Assembly (NCBI GenBank): GCA_949288855.1
Contig: CASELS010000007.1
Location: 1-40,043 of the forward strand
Direction: 5' to 3'
DNA from: an uncultured Collinsella sp.
GTDB taxonomy: Bacteria > Actinomycetota > Coriobacteriia > Coriobacteriales > Coriobacteriaceae
DNA length: 40,043 nucleotides
Part shown: piece after piece, positions 1 through 7,313 of the stretch
Numbering within the stretch: position 1 is the first letter of the stretch
How the letters are laid out: each line of letters opens with the position of its first letter
Made by a program: the position numbers and the translations under genes
The notes under the pieces: model-generated
What the model saw: only the letters and a program-made list of their open reading frames with translations
The model's database searches: none
What the model was told of the DNA's origin: nothing

Positions 1-1
1 C

Positions 2-820
2 ATCAACTGCTCGGTCTCGCTTTCGCACAGCGCCGTGCGCACGTTCGCGGGACGGCTGTACGAGGCAAAGTTTTTGCTCGGCGCCCTTGCTGCGAGCATG
101 GCCAAGAACCATCGCGTGGGCTACGTGGCCGAGAATCCGGTCTACGGCACCGTGGCGGAAATCAACGCCTTCGCCATCGGCGCGCGCATGATCGATCCGT
201 ATGTGACGGTCTATCTCAAATGGTTCTCCGCCAAGGACTACGACTGGAAGCGCGAGCTCGCCGAGAGCGAGGTGCGCGTGGTCTCCGCCCGCGACTACCT
301 TGACCCGAGCGACCCTAACGAGCCCTGGGGCCTCTACGAGATCATGGACGACGGCACCTGCCGCCACCTGGCCGAGCCCATCTGGAAGTGGGGGCGCTAC
401 TATGCGCTCATCGTCCGCTCCATCAGAAACGACTCGTGGAAGAAGGAGGGGGCGACGCGCCGCGGCGAGGCTCTCAACTATTGGTGGGGGATGTCCGCGG
501 GCGTACTCGACGTCCGCCTTTCCGAGGAGGTGCCCTACGGCCAGCGGGTGCTTGTGGAGGGCATCCGCCAGTCGATGCTCACACGCCGCATCAACCCCTT
601 TGCCGGGGAGCTCGTCAGCCAAGGTGGCACGCTCATCCATACCGGTCCCGACCGCCTCTCGAGCGAGGATATCGTGCGCATGCGATGGCTGAACGAGAAC
701 ATCGTCGGGCGCTTGCCCGAGCAGCGCGAGCTTTCGCAGGAAGGGCTCGAGCAGGTGGAGGTCTCCGGCGTGATTCCGCTCGACCCCACAAAGCTTCCGC
801 ACAAGGGGACCCTTTCATGA
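2..820 (+). CDS. BMP-family (basic membrane protein/Med) substrate-binding protein, 5' truncated by window edge
   Basis: The reading frame is open from base 2, so the gene starts upstream of the window; about 272 C-terminal residues are visible. They begin INCSVSLSHSAVRTFAGRLY and continue with an EAKFLLGALAASMA-like stretch and GYVAENPVYGTVAEINAFAIGA. This is characteristic of the BMP/PnrA-Med family of extracellular solute-binding lipoproteins, which bind nucleosides or related ligands for ABC importers. An internal GTG at 35 is in frame but is not the likely start, because the family similarity runs through it. The signal peptide and lipobox would lie outside the window. The gene ends in an ATGA overlap with the next one, suggesting translational coupling. 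No permease or ATPase partner is visible downstream, so the ligand cannot be inferred. Confidence 0.75.
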   Translation: MNCSVSLSHSAVRTFAGRLYEAKFLLGALAASMAKNHRVGYVAENPVYGTVAEINAFAIGARMIDPYVTVYLKWFSAKDYDWKRELAESEVRVVSARDYLDPSDPNEPWGLYEIMDDGTCRHLAEPIWKWGRYYALIVRSIRNDSWKKEGATRRGEALNYWWGMSAGVLDVRLSEEVPYGQRVLVEGIRQSMLTRRINPFAGELVSQGGTLIHTGPDRLSSEDIVRMRWLNENIVGRLPEQRELSQEGLEQVEVSGVIPLDPTKLPHKGTLS

Positions 821-1464
821 GGGTGCTCGCCATCGCAGATGTGGAGGAGCGCTGGCTGACCGCGGCGGGTGCGCGAGAGCGTCTGCGCGGGTACGACCTC
901 ATCGTGTCGTGCGGAGACCTCGACGCGCGCTACCTCGAGCATATCGTGACGATGGCAAACGTTCCTCTGCTCTACGTGTGGGGAAACCACGACACGGCGT
1001 ACCGCCTGCACACGCCCGAGGGCTGTCGCTCGATCGAGGGGCGCATCGCCGAGTATCGCGGTCTGCGCTTCATGGGGCTCGGCGGCTCCGTGCGCTATAA
1101 CGACCGCGTCTTTGGGTTCACCGAGCGCGACATGTACTGGCGGATGCTGCGGCTCTCGCTCGCCGCCAAGGCACAGGGCGGTGTTGATGTGCTCGTGACC
1201 CATACGCCACCACGCGGGTACGGTGACCTCGACGACCTTCCTCATCTGGGATTTGACGCCTTCAACACGTGCCTTGAGATGCTCTCGCCGCGCTATCTGC
1301 TCCATGGGCACATTCACCCGGAATACGGACGTATCGCGCGCGCGTGTGCTCACCCTGCGGGCACGGAGATTCTGAACTGCTGCGGCTATCGCGATCTTGA
1401 ATTGAGCGTTCCTGCGGCACCTCGATCCACCCGCCGCGGCTACCTTGGTGTGGACCGCATTTGA
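817..1464 (+). CDS. metallophosphoesterase family protein
   Basis: A 215-residue calcineurin-like phosphoesterase. Metal-site motifs appear in the usual order: D8, GDLD (33-36), GNHD (56-59), THTPPRG (128-134) and HGHIH (163-167). The first motif reads D-V-E instead of the common D-x-H, so one of the usual metal-ligand histidines is replaced by Glu. The protein is soluble with no signal peptide, so a cytoplasmic role in cleaving a phosphodiester or phosphomonoester is likely; the substrate is unknown. The start ATG overlaps the stop of the BMP gene (ATGA), so it is probably co-translated with it. A longer open frame extends upstream to 388, but it overlaps the BMP gene and the motifs begin only at 817. 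Confidence 0.85.
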   Translation: MRVLAIADVEERWLTAAGARERLRGYDLIVSCGDLDARYLEHIVTMANVPLLYVWGNHDTAYRLHTPEGCRSIEGRIAEYRGLRFMGLGGSVRYNDRVFGFTERDMYWRMLRLSLAAKAQGGVDVLVTHTPPRGYGDLDDLPHLGFDAFNTCLEMLSPRYLLHGHIHPEYGRIARACAHPAGTEILNCCGYRDLELSVPAAPRSTRRGYLGVDRI

Positions 1465-1500
1465 GGACCGTCGCCTTGGCGTATACAAGCAGGAGCTTTC

Positions 1501-1509
1501 TGCTATCAT
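1501..1509 (+). promoter_or_regulatory. extended -10 promoter element for tRNA-Leu
   Basis: TGCTATCAT is an extended -10 hexamer (TG-C-TATCAT) ending 22 nt before the tRNA 5' end. No convincing -35 lies at normal spacing, as expected for an extended -10 promoter. The same TGCTATCnT pattern occurs before the genes at 5606 and 7314. Confidence 0.45.
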
Positions 1510-1531
1510 GCTTAGTCTGTGCGTCGCGTAT

Positions 1532-1615
<84 letters not shown>

Positions 1616-1715
1616 TGGCGCACGGCCGCGCCGGGGGATACCCTGCGCGCCGGCAACCGTCATACAGGGGTACCCAGCGCCCAAAGATCGGCTGGGCCAC
1701 GCAAGAGGAGGAACG

Positions 1716-3014
1716 TTGAACATCACGCAATCCGAGGTGCAGGACGGTAAGCTTACCGCTACGGTGACCATCCCCGCCGCCGACGTTGACGCCGCCATCA
1801 AGAAGGCGTACAAGGACGCCGCGCACAAGTACCGCTTCCCGGGCTTCCGCCCCGGCCATGCGCCCCGCGCTGTCGTCGACAACATGCTTGGCAAGGGCTT
1901 TGGCCTTGTCGACGCCACCAACCGCATCATCAACGACGCCGAGCCCGCCATCATCAACGAGCTCGACATCGTGCCGGTGAAGGAGCACGGCGACATCGAC
2001 GAGGAGAGCCTCGAGATGGTCAAGGACCACGAGGACTACACCTACGCCATCACCTTCGCTCTGCGTCCCACGCCCTCGCTCAGCTCCTACGACGCCGTCG
2101 AGATTGAGATGCCTCCCGCGGAGGTCACCGAGTCCGAGATCGACGCCCAGATCGAGATGCTCCTCGGCTATCACGCCACCTTTGAGGATGTCGAGGACCG
2201 CGGCATCGAGGACACCGACTTCGTCACCGCCAAGGTTGAGAACATCAAGAACGCCGAGGCGCTCGCTGGCGACTCCCGCATGATCGCCATGGGTTCCGGC
2301 AACCTGCCCAACGCCTTCGACGAGGGCCTCATGGGCATGAAGGTGGGCGAGACCAAGGAGATCAGCTGGACGCCCGAGACCGAGGGCGCCGAGGAGGCCG
2401 CCGTCAACGTTACCGTGAACGGCATCAAGGCCCGCAAGCTCCCCGAGCTCACCGACGAGTTCGCCAAGACCGGCTTTGGTTTTGATGACATCGCCACCAT
2501 GCGCGACGCCGTCAAGGAGGAGATCGCCGCTGACAACGAGTCCCGTCTCCCGCAGCTCAAGGAGAACCGTTGCGTCGCCAAGCGCGCCGAGCGCCTCGAG
2601 CTCGACGAGATGGACAAGGACTACGAGCAGTCCGTCTTCCAGGAGCTCGGCCAGAACTTCCTCCAGAGCCTCGCTGCCCGCGGCATGTCGCTCGACGCCT
2701 GGCTCCAGGCCAACGGCATGACCGCCGACCAGTTCATCGCCGACCTCCATCACCAGGCCGACGACGTCGCCCGCGAGTCCCTCGCGCTCGACGCACTCGC
2801 CCGCGAGCTCAAGGTCGAGGTCACCGACGAGGACGTTGACAACGAGTTCAAGACCGCCGGTGTCGAGGATCCCGAGGCCACGAAGGAGCGCTTCGTCGCC
2901 GAGGGCCGTATGCCCGCCGTTCGCGACTCCATCCGCCGCTCCAAGGCCGTGAACTGGCTCGTCGAGAACGCCAAGGTCACCGAGGTGGACGAGACCGCCA
3001 AGGACGCCGAGTAG
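1716..3014 (+). CDS. tig: trigger factor (ribosome-associated chaperone, peptidyl-prolyl isomerase)
   Basis: A 432-residue protein, the usual length for trigger factor. The N-terminal ribosome-binding domain carries the signature region KYRFPGFRPGHAPRAVV (about residues 38-54), containing the conserved G-F-R-x-G-x-x-P loop that docks on ribosomal protein L23. A central FKBP-like region follows (about 150-235), then a long helical substrate-cradling C-terminal domain. The start is TTG at 1716, behind a strong AGAGGAGG at 1704-1711 but with short spacing (4 nt). It lies 100 nt after tRNA-Leu and just before clpP-clpX, the common bacterial order tig-clpP-clpX. A small GCGCAG-GCT-CTGCGC hairpin overlaps the stop codon (3014-3028). 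Confidence 0.95.
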   Translation: MNITQSEVQDGKLTATVTIPAADVDAAIKKAYKDAAHKYRFPGFRPGHAPRAVVDNMLGKGFGLVDATNRIINDAEPAIINELDIVPVKEHGDIDEESLEMVKDHEDYTYAITFALRPTPSLSSYDAVEIEMPPAEVTESEIDAQIEMLLGYHATFEDVEDRGIEDTDFVTAKVENIKNAEALAGDSRMIAMGSGNLPNAFDEGLMGMKVGETKEISWTPETEGAEEAAVNVTVNGIKARKLPELTDEFAKTGFGFDDIATMRDAVKEEIAADNESRLPQLKENRCVAKRAERLELDEMDKDYEQSVFQELGQNFLQSLAARGMSLDAWLQANGMTADQFIADLHHQADDVARESLALDALARELKVEVTDEDVDNEFKTAGVEDPEATKERFVAEGRMPAVRDSIRRSKAVNWLVENAKVTEVDETAKDAE

Positions 3015-3029
3015 CGCAGGCTCTGCGCC

Positions 3030-3059
3030 GTGAAACCCGCCCGCGCGGTGGGGTATCAT
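3030..3059 (+). promoter_or_regulatory. candidate promoter for clpP-clpX
   Basis: GTGAAA (3030-3035) and TATCAT (3054-3059) are separated by 18 nt, just after the tig stop. This would give a leader of about 80 nt before clpP that contains the hairpin at 3077-3115. The hexamers are imperfect, so this is a motif-based guess. Confidence 0.4.
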
Positions 3060-3076
3060 AGCTCGTGACCGTTTTG

Positions 3077-3115
3077 ACACGGTGCCGGGTCCGCTGGCGG
3101 GCTCTGGCACCGTGT
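3077..3115 (+). promoter_or_regulatory. 10-bp perfect inverted repeat in the clpP leader
   Basis: ACACGGTGCC (3077-3086) is perfectly complementary to GGCACCGTGT (3106-3115), with a 19-nt GC-rich loop. No T-run follows, so a plain intrinsic terminator of tig is unlikely. It lies between the candidate promoter and the clpP ribosome site (AGAAGGAAA before 3150). It may stabilise or attenuate the transcript, or be an operator. It does not match the CIRCE element. Confidence 0.6.
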
Positions 3116-3149
3116 TCGCATTGACGCGAAGCGAAAGAAGGAAATACGC

Positions 3150-3773
3150 ATGATCTCGCATATCAACAACGCGCTCGTGCCCTATGTGATCGAGCAGACC
3201 CCGCGGGGCGAGCGCAGCTACGATATCTACTCGCGCCTGTTGAACGATCGCATCGTCTTTTTGGGCGAGGAGATCAACTCGGTCACGGCGAACCTCGTGA
3301 TCGCGCAGCTTCTGCACCTGGAGAGCCAAGATGCCGAGAAGGACATCTCGCTCTACATCAACTCCCCGGGCGGCGAGGTCTATTCCGGCCTCGCGATTCT
3401 CGACACCATGAACTTCATCAAGCCCGATGTGTCGACCATCTGCGTGGGCATGGCCGCTTCCATGGCTGCGGTGCTTCTTGCCAACGGTGCGCGCGGTAAG
3501 CGCTTCTGCCTGCCCAATTCGATGGTGATGATCCATCAGCCGAGCGGCGGCGCCCAGGGCCAGCAGACCGAGATTGAGATCGTGGCCCAGGAGATCAAGG
3601 AGACGAGGCGCAACCTCAACCAGATCCTCGCCGACGCCACGGGCCAACCCATCGAGAAGGTCTCTCAGGACACCGAGCGCGACCATTACATGCGTGCCCA
3701 GGCCGCTCTTGAGTACGGCCTTGTGGACCGAATCATCTCCTCCCGTACCGACGCAGCGAAAGGCGACGCATAA
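3150..3773 (+). CDS. clpP: ATP-dependent Clp protease proteolytic subunit
   Basis: A 207-residue serine protease subunit that forms the double-heptamer degradation chamber working with ClpX. The catalytic triad can be placed as Ser104 (GMAAS), His129 (MIHQPSGG) and Asp178 (QDTERDHYM). The Ser-His and His-Asp distances of 25 and 49 residues equal those of E. coli ClpP. The hydrophobic and glycine-rich INSPGG segment (70-75) forms the oxyanion region. The ATG start is preceded by AGAAGGAAATACGC. The stop overlaps the clpX start by one base (TAATG), indicating coupled translation. It is unknown whether a second clpP paralogue exists elsewhere in the genome. Confidence 0.97.
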   Translation: MISHINNALVPYVIEQTPRGERSYDIYSRLLNDRIVFLGEEINSVTANLVIAQLLHLESQDAEKDISLYINSPGGEVYSGLAILDTMNFIKPDVSTICVGMAASMAAVLLANGARGKRFCLPNSMVMIHQPSGGAQGQQTEIEIVAQEIKETRRNLNQILADATGQPIEKVSQDTERDHYMRAQAALEYGLVDRIISSRTDAAKGDA

Positions 3774-5203
3774 TGCCGCGCGACACGCATGACAATATCG
3801 GCTACGACGGGGCGCCCGCCGAGCCCATCCGCTGCTCCTTCTGCGGCAAGACCCAGGACCAGGTCCGCAAGCTCGTGCGCGGTCCGCACAACATCTTTAT
3901 CTGCGACGAGTGCGTCTCTGAGTGCTCCGCCATTCTGGAGGAGTCCATCGCGCGCGACATCATGTCGCAGGGCGGCTACAACGGCCTTGGCGACCTCGGC
4001 TTTATGACGCCCGAGGTTGAGGCCGAGGAGGTGGAGTCCGAGCCGGAGGCCTCCAAGCAGGTCATCCGTCGCGTTCCCACACCGCACGAGATCTACGACG
4101 AGCTTTCGCAGTACGTGATGGGGCAGGAGGACGCCAAGCGCGCCATGTCCGTCGCTGTCTACAACCACTACCGTCGCGTCATCGAGGGCGGTGCCGCTGA
4201 GGCCGCGCTCGACGAGAGCGCCGGGCGTCCCACCGCGCCTATCGGTAAGCACGCTGCCGGCGTCGACGACCTTGCGGATGTGGAGCTCGCCAAGTCGAAC
4301 ATTCTGCTCCTCGGTCCCACGGGCACGGGCAAGACGCTTCTGGCTCAGACCCTCGCGCGCATCCTTGAGGTGCCGTTTGCCATTGCCGATGCCACCGCAC
4401 TCACCGAGGCGGGCTACGTGGGCGAGGACGTGGAGAACATTCTGCTCAAGCTCATCACTGCTGCCGACGGCGACATCGAGCGCGCCCAGGTGGGCATCAT
4501 CTACATCGACGAGATCGACAAAGTGGCGCGCAAGGCGGAGAACCTTTCCATCACGCGTGACGTCTCCGGCGAGGGCGTGCAGCAGGCGCTCCTCAAGATC
4601 CTCGAGGGTACCGTCGCGAGCGTTCCGCCCCAGGGCGGCCGCAAGCATCCCCAGCAGGAGCTTCTGCAGATCGATACGACCAACATCCTCTTCATCTGCG
4701 GCGGCGCCTTCGTGGGGCTCGACAAGATCATCGCCGACCGCGTGGGCAACAAGGGTATCGGTTTCAACTCCGAGATCGCCGGCCCCACCTCCACCGACGA
4801 GAACGACCTGCTCCGTCAGGTGCTCCCGCAGGACCTCAATGCCTTTGGCATGATTCCCGAGTTCATCGGCCGTACGCCGGTGATCACACAGACCTGCGCT
4901 CTCGATGAGGACGACCTCGTGTCCATCCTCACCGAGCCGCGCAACGCCATCGTCAAGCAGTACCGTCGCATGTTCCAGCTCGAGGGCGTCGACCTTGCGT
5001 TTGATGACGAGGCGCTCCATGAGATCGCCAAGCTCGCGCTCGCCCGCAAGACCGGTGCGCGCGGCCTGCGCTCCATCTGCGAGCAGCTGCTGCAGAAGAC
5101 CATGTTCGATCTGCCGTCCGAGAAGGATGTCGAGCGCGTGGTCGTGACGGCTGCCGCGGTCCGTGGCGAGGAGGAGCCCCAGCGCGTCCATCGTGCGGCG
5201 TAG
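3773..5203 (+). CDS. clpX: ATP-dependent Clp protease ATP-binding subunit ClpX
   Basis: A 476-residue AAA+ unfoldase. The N-terminal zinc-binding domain has C21-x2-C24 and C44-x2-C47. The AAA+ core shows Walker A GPTGTGKT (181-188), pore loop GYVG (214-217), Walker B IIYIDEID (242-249), the ClpP-docking IGF loop (GIGF, 328-331) and sensor-2 GARGLRS (428-434). Compared with E. coli ClpX (about 424 residues) it is longer: acidic residues (80-94) follow the zinc domain, and an insert of roughly 25 residues (about 139-165) precedes Walker A. The ATG overlaps the clpP stop. The two genes form a co-translated protease pair. Confidence 0.97.
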   Translation: MPRDTHDNIGYDGAPAEPIRCSFCGKTQDQVRKLVRGPHNIFICDECVSECSAILEESIARDIMSQGGYNGLGDLGFMTPEVEAEEVESEPEASKQVIRRVPTPHEIYDELSQYVMGQEDAKRAMSVAVYNHYRRVIEGGAAEAALDESAGRPTAPIGKHAAGVDDLADVELAKSNILLLGPTGTGKTLLAQTLARILEVPFAIADATALTEAGYVGEDVENILLKLITAADGDIERAQVGIIYIDEIDKVARKAENLSITRDVSGEGVQQALLKILEGTVASVPPQGGRKHPQQELLQIDTTNILFICGGAFVGLDKIIADRVGNKGIGFNSEIAGPTSTDENDLLRQVLPQDLNAFGMIPEFIGRTPVITQTCALDEDDLVSILTEPRNAIVKQYRRMFQLEGVDLAFDDEALHEIAKLALARKTGARGLRSICEQLLQKTMFDLPSEKDVERVVVTAAAVRGEEEPQRVHRAA

Positions 5204-5231
5204 GCTCCAGCGGTTCGAATCTTCTCCGCAA

Positions 5232-5261
5232 GGGCTGGTGAGTATCCGCACAGCCAGCCTT
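5232..5261 (+). terminator. weak hairpin after clpX
   Basis: GGGCTGG (5232-5238) can pair with CCAGCCT (5254-5260), with an outer A-T pair, around a 15-nt loop. It is followed by CTATAA rather than a U-tract, so it would be at best a weak terminator. It sits 28 nt after the clpX stop. Confidence 0.35.
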
Positions 5262-5275
5262 CTATAACGTATTAA

Positions 5276-5303
5276 GGGGTGTATATGCATGCATATGCAC
5301 CCC
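5276..5303. repeat. 28-bp near-perfect palindrome downstream of clpX
   Basis: The 28 bases GGGGTGTATATGCA / TGCATATGCACCCC form two 14-nt arms with no spacer, pairing throughout except for one T-G wobble. GTTCTTG follows. It may be the clpX terminator hairpin or a binding site for a dimeric regulator. The remainder of the 402-nt gap (5204-5605) is AT-richer than its neighbours and shows no credible coding sequence, only the promoter at 5566-5574. Confidence 0.65.
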
Positions 5304-5565
5304 GTTCTTGTGAAAGTTTCATTTATCAGCAGTTATTGTCAATACCGTGAGGCTTTGAGCTGTTTTCTGACAAAAGTTGCTGGCAACTGAAAAGACTGAG
5401 ATACCGATTGGCGGCATTGACCGTACAACGGCGTTAACGCGACGCTCGCCGATAGCTTAAAGGGCAATGAGCGAGAGGAACCTCCCGTATTTTGCGCTTG
5501 ACCTGCTCGGTTAGACCCCTGTCAGACTCTGGTGAATTTCGTTCAGACCATGATGCCTAACGAGG

Positions 5566-5574
5566 TGCTATCTT
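5566..5574 (+). promoter_or_regulatory. extended -10 element for the gene at 5606
   Basis: TGCTATCTT lies 32 nt upstream of the ATG, the same distance and nearly the same sequence as the valS element (TGCTATCCT). No good -35 is apparent. Confidence 0.45.
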
Positions 5575-5605
5575 CTTCACACTGATTTTGGGCGAGGAGG
5601 AGTCA

Positions 5606-6616
5606 ATGGGTCGAAGGAGAAGGGCTTTTGAACGCGTGGCGGAGCGATTTGAAGCAGCGTGGAGCCAAGGGCTCCTGTTCATACCGGAGACGAACGCTGA
5701 TGCAGTCGCCTTGAGTCGCATGGTTAAGCAGAATCTGATGATGCGACCGCATCGCGGCATCTATTGCTCAGTATCAAAGTGGGCGGAGATTAAGCCGGAC
5801 GAGCGCGCGAGGCGTCTTGTTCGTACGCTCGCACGCCTTCACCCAGATTGGGTCTTTGACGCGTACAGCGCGCTTGTTTTGCAGGGCTTCCCCGTGAGTT
5901 ACCATCTGCTTAGCAGGATTTATATTGCCATCGATCCTTGTAAGCCTAGCTCGGTCGGCAAAGGAATAGTCCCGGTTGAGCGGCGTGACGCATTAATTGA
6001 GGAGATCGATGGCGTGAGGGTCGTTTCTCTGGTCGATGCCGCGCTTGCCTGCCTACGTCTTGCATCTTTTGAAGACGGTCTAGCTATTGCCGATGCGTTG
6101 ATTAGGCGAGAAGAGGTCAGCAGGGGCACGCTGATGGACTGGATTCATCATGCCATGGACCACGATTCTGGCATGGAGCACGCACTGTCGACCGCGCGTT
6201 TTGCCGACCCGCGTTCAGAGAGCGGCGGAGAGTCCATGGCACGGGCTATGATGGTTGCTGCGGGGGTCTTGCCCACCGATTTGCAGGTAGAGTTTACAGA
6301 TCCGGTCAATGTTGGACACATTATCAGAGTGGACTACTTGTTTCGACGAGTAGATGGATGTGTGATGGTGGGGGAGTTTGACGGAAAGATCAAGTACCTC
6401 GATCATGGCATATCGCATGGTTCGTCTGCTGTCGATGTGATGCTCCGAGAGCGTCAGAGGGAGTCGCATCTAACGTTGCTCGGTATGCCAGTCATTCGTT
6501 TTTGCATGAAGGACATTCGGACTCCTGGCAGAATTGCCCGTATGCTAGCCGATGTAGGAATAACGCAAGACACCTTGGTGGAGACGACGTACCTCGATAC
6601 GACGCCGCGGACTTGA
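5606..6616 (+). CDS. AbiEi-like winged-helix protein with C-terminal PD-(D/E)xK-like nuclease region
   Basis: The 336-residue protein starts at ATG 5606 behind GAGGAGG; an upstream in-frame TTG at 5588 would place the ribosome site inside the gene. The N-terminal part (about 1-110) looks like an AbiEi antitoxin/transcriptional-regulator domain: SRMVKQNLMMRPHRGIYC, then DAYSALVLQGFPV. The middle (about 136-175, VVSLVDAALACLR to DALIRREEVSRG) is the usual linker of such proteins. The C-terminal part (205-320) has E209 (GGES), D243 (RVDYLF) and E257-F-D-G-K261, spaced like the catalytic residues of Vsr/DUF559-type nucleases. No toxin partner gene adjoins it. Codon use is less GC-biased than in neighbouring genes, suggesting transfer. 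The domain assignment is from pattern recognition, and its activity is unknown. Confidence 0.65.
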   Translation: MGRRRRAFERVAERFEAAWSQGLLFIPETNADAVALSRMVKQNLMMRPHRGIYCSVSKWAEIKPDERARRLVRTLARLHPDWVFDAYSALVLQGFPVSYHLLSRIYIAIDPCKPSSVGKGIVPVERRDALIEEIDGVRVVSLVDAALACLRLASFEDGLAIADALIRREEVSRGTLMDWIHHAMDHDSGMEHALSTARFADPRSESGGESMARAMMVAAGVLPTDLQVEFTDPVNVGHIIRVDYLFRRVDGCVMVGEFDGKIKYLDHGISHGSSAVDVMLRERQRESHLTLLGMPVIRFCMKDIRTPGRIARMLADVGITQDTLVETTYLDTTPRT

Positions 6617-6641
6617 AAGAACGGGGTTAGTTTCTCTGCTC

Positions 6642-7115
6642 TTACATGATGTGCCCCACCAGCTGGTAGCTCTTGTCGGTGAACTGCATAATCTCGAACT
6701 TGTTGCCGTCAGGATCGTGGGCCCACATCTGATAGGTCTCGCTCGGGCCCTTCGAGATCTCGGTATCAAAGGTGAGGCCGCGACCCTCGAGCTCTTCGCG
6801 TGCGGCATAGATATCATCAACGGTGAGCGCAAGGTGGGAGTAGTCGATGTGCTCGTTCCACTCGGTGTGCGGCTTCTGGCCGTCTACCGCGGGGAAGAGC
6901 TCGATGAACTGCTGCGGTGCCACCTCGATGTAGACGATGAGGATCTGCTCGGGATTGGTCTCGGCGACCTCAGAATAGTAGCCGCGATTGAGGCCGAGGT
7001 ATGCCTTTGCGCGCGTCACGATCTTGAGCTCGCCACCGAGCACCTCGGTGTAGAAGCGCATCATTTCCTCAAGCTGATCGGTGTAGAACGATACGTGCAT
7101 GATGCTGTTGAACAT
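6642..7115 (-). CDS. VOC-superfamily (glyoxalase/bleomycin-resistance-like) protein
   Basis: A 157-residue protein with two vicinal-oxygen-chelate repeats. It begins MFNSIMHVSFYTDQLEEMM, with the typical first-strand His and the RFYTEVLGGEL motif. The second half has HIDYSHLALTVDDIYAA, and ends with HDPDGNKFEIMQF, the classic VOC C-terminal motif with a metal-ligand Glu. The start at 7115 is supported by GAGAGGAG; a longer frame starts at 7157 but lacks a ribosome site. Likely a metal-dependent lyase or dioxygenase-like enzyme, close to lactoylglutathione-lyase-type annotations. The substrate cannot be read from sequence. It is convergent with the AbiEi-like gene and divergent from valS. Confidence 0.8.
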   Translation of the reverse strand: MFNSIMHVSFYTDQLEEMMRFYTEVLGGELKIVTRAKAYLGLNRGYYSEVAETNPEQILIVYIEVAPQQFIELFPAVDGQKPHTEWNEHIDYSHLALTVDDIYAAREELEGRGLTFDTEISKGPSETYQMWAHDPDGNKFEIMQFTDKSYQLVGHIM

Positions 7116-7273
7116 GACGGGGCTCCTCTCTGGATTGATTGTATTCTGTGTACCCAAAAGTATTGATAGCAGGTTTGCGCTGCCGGTGGCTTATGCAGCC
7201 TGACAGGCTTGGTCTTAGACAACGTAAACAGCGTGAGCGAGTGGTGCGCACACCGGGAAGCACCTGTCGCCTG

Positions 7274-7282
7274 TGCTATCCT
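7274..7282 (+). promoter_or_regulatory. extended -10 element for valS
   Basis: TGCTATCCT ends 32 nt before the valS ATG. The 198-nt divergent region (7116-7313) shows no convincing T-box: the conserved GGTGGnACC-type sequence and an associated antiterminator were not found. Confidence 0.45.
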
Positions 7283-7313
7283 TTGCAGTTACGCAACGCG
7301 AAAGGACTACCTC

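Noticed and set aside
3686-5290. 534-residue minus-strand open frame over clpX
   Set aside because: Shadow of clpX in the opposite strand with no recognisable domain or ribosome site.
7116-7313. Possible T-box leader upstream of valS
   Set aside because: A GAGTGGTGCGCAC stretch only loosely recalls the T-box sequence; no specifier stem or antiterminator pair could be made out.
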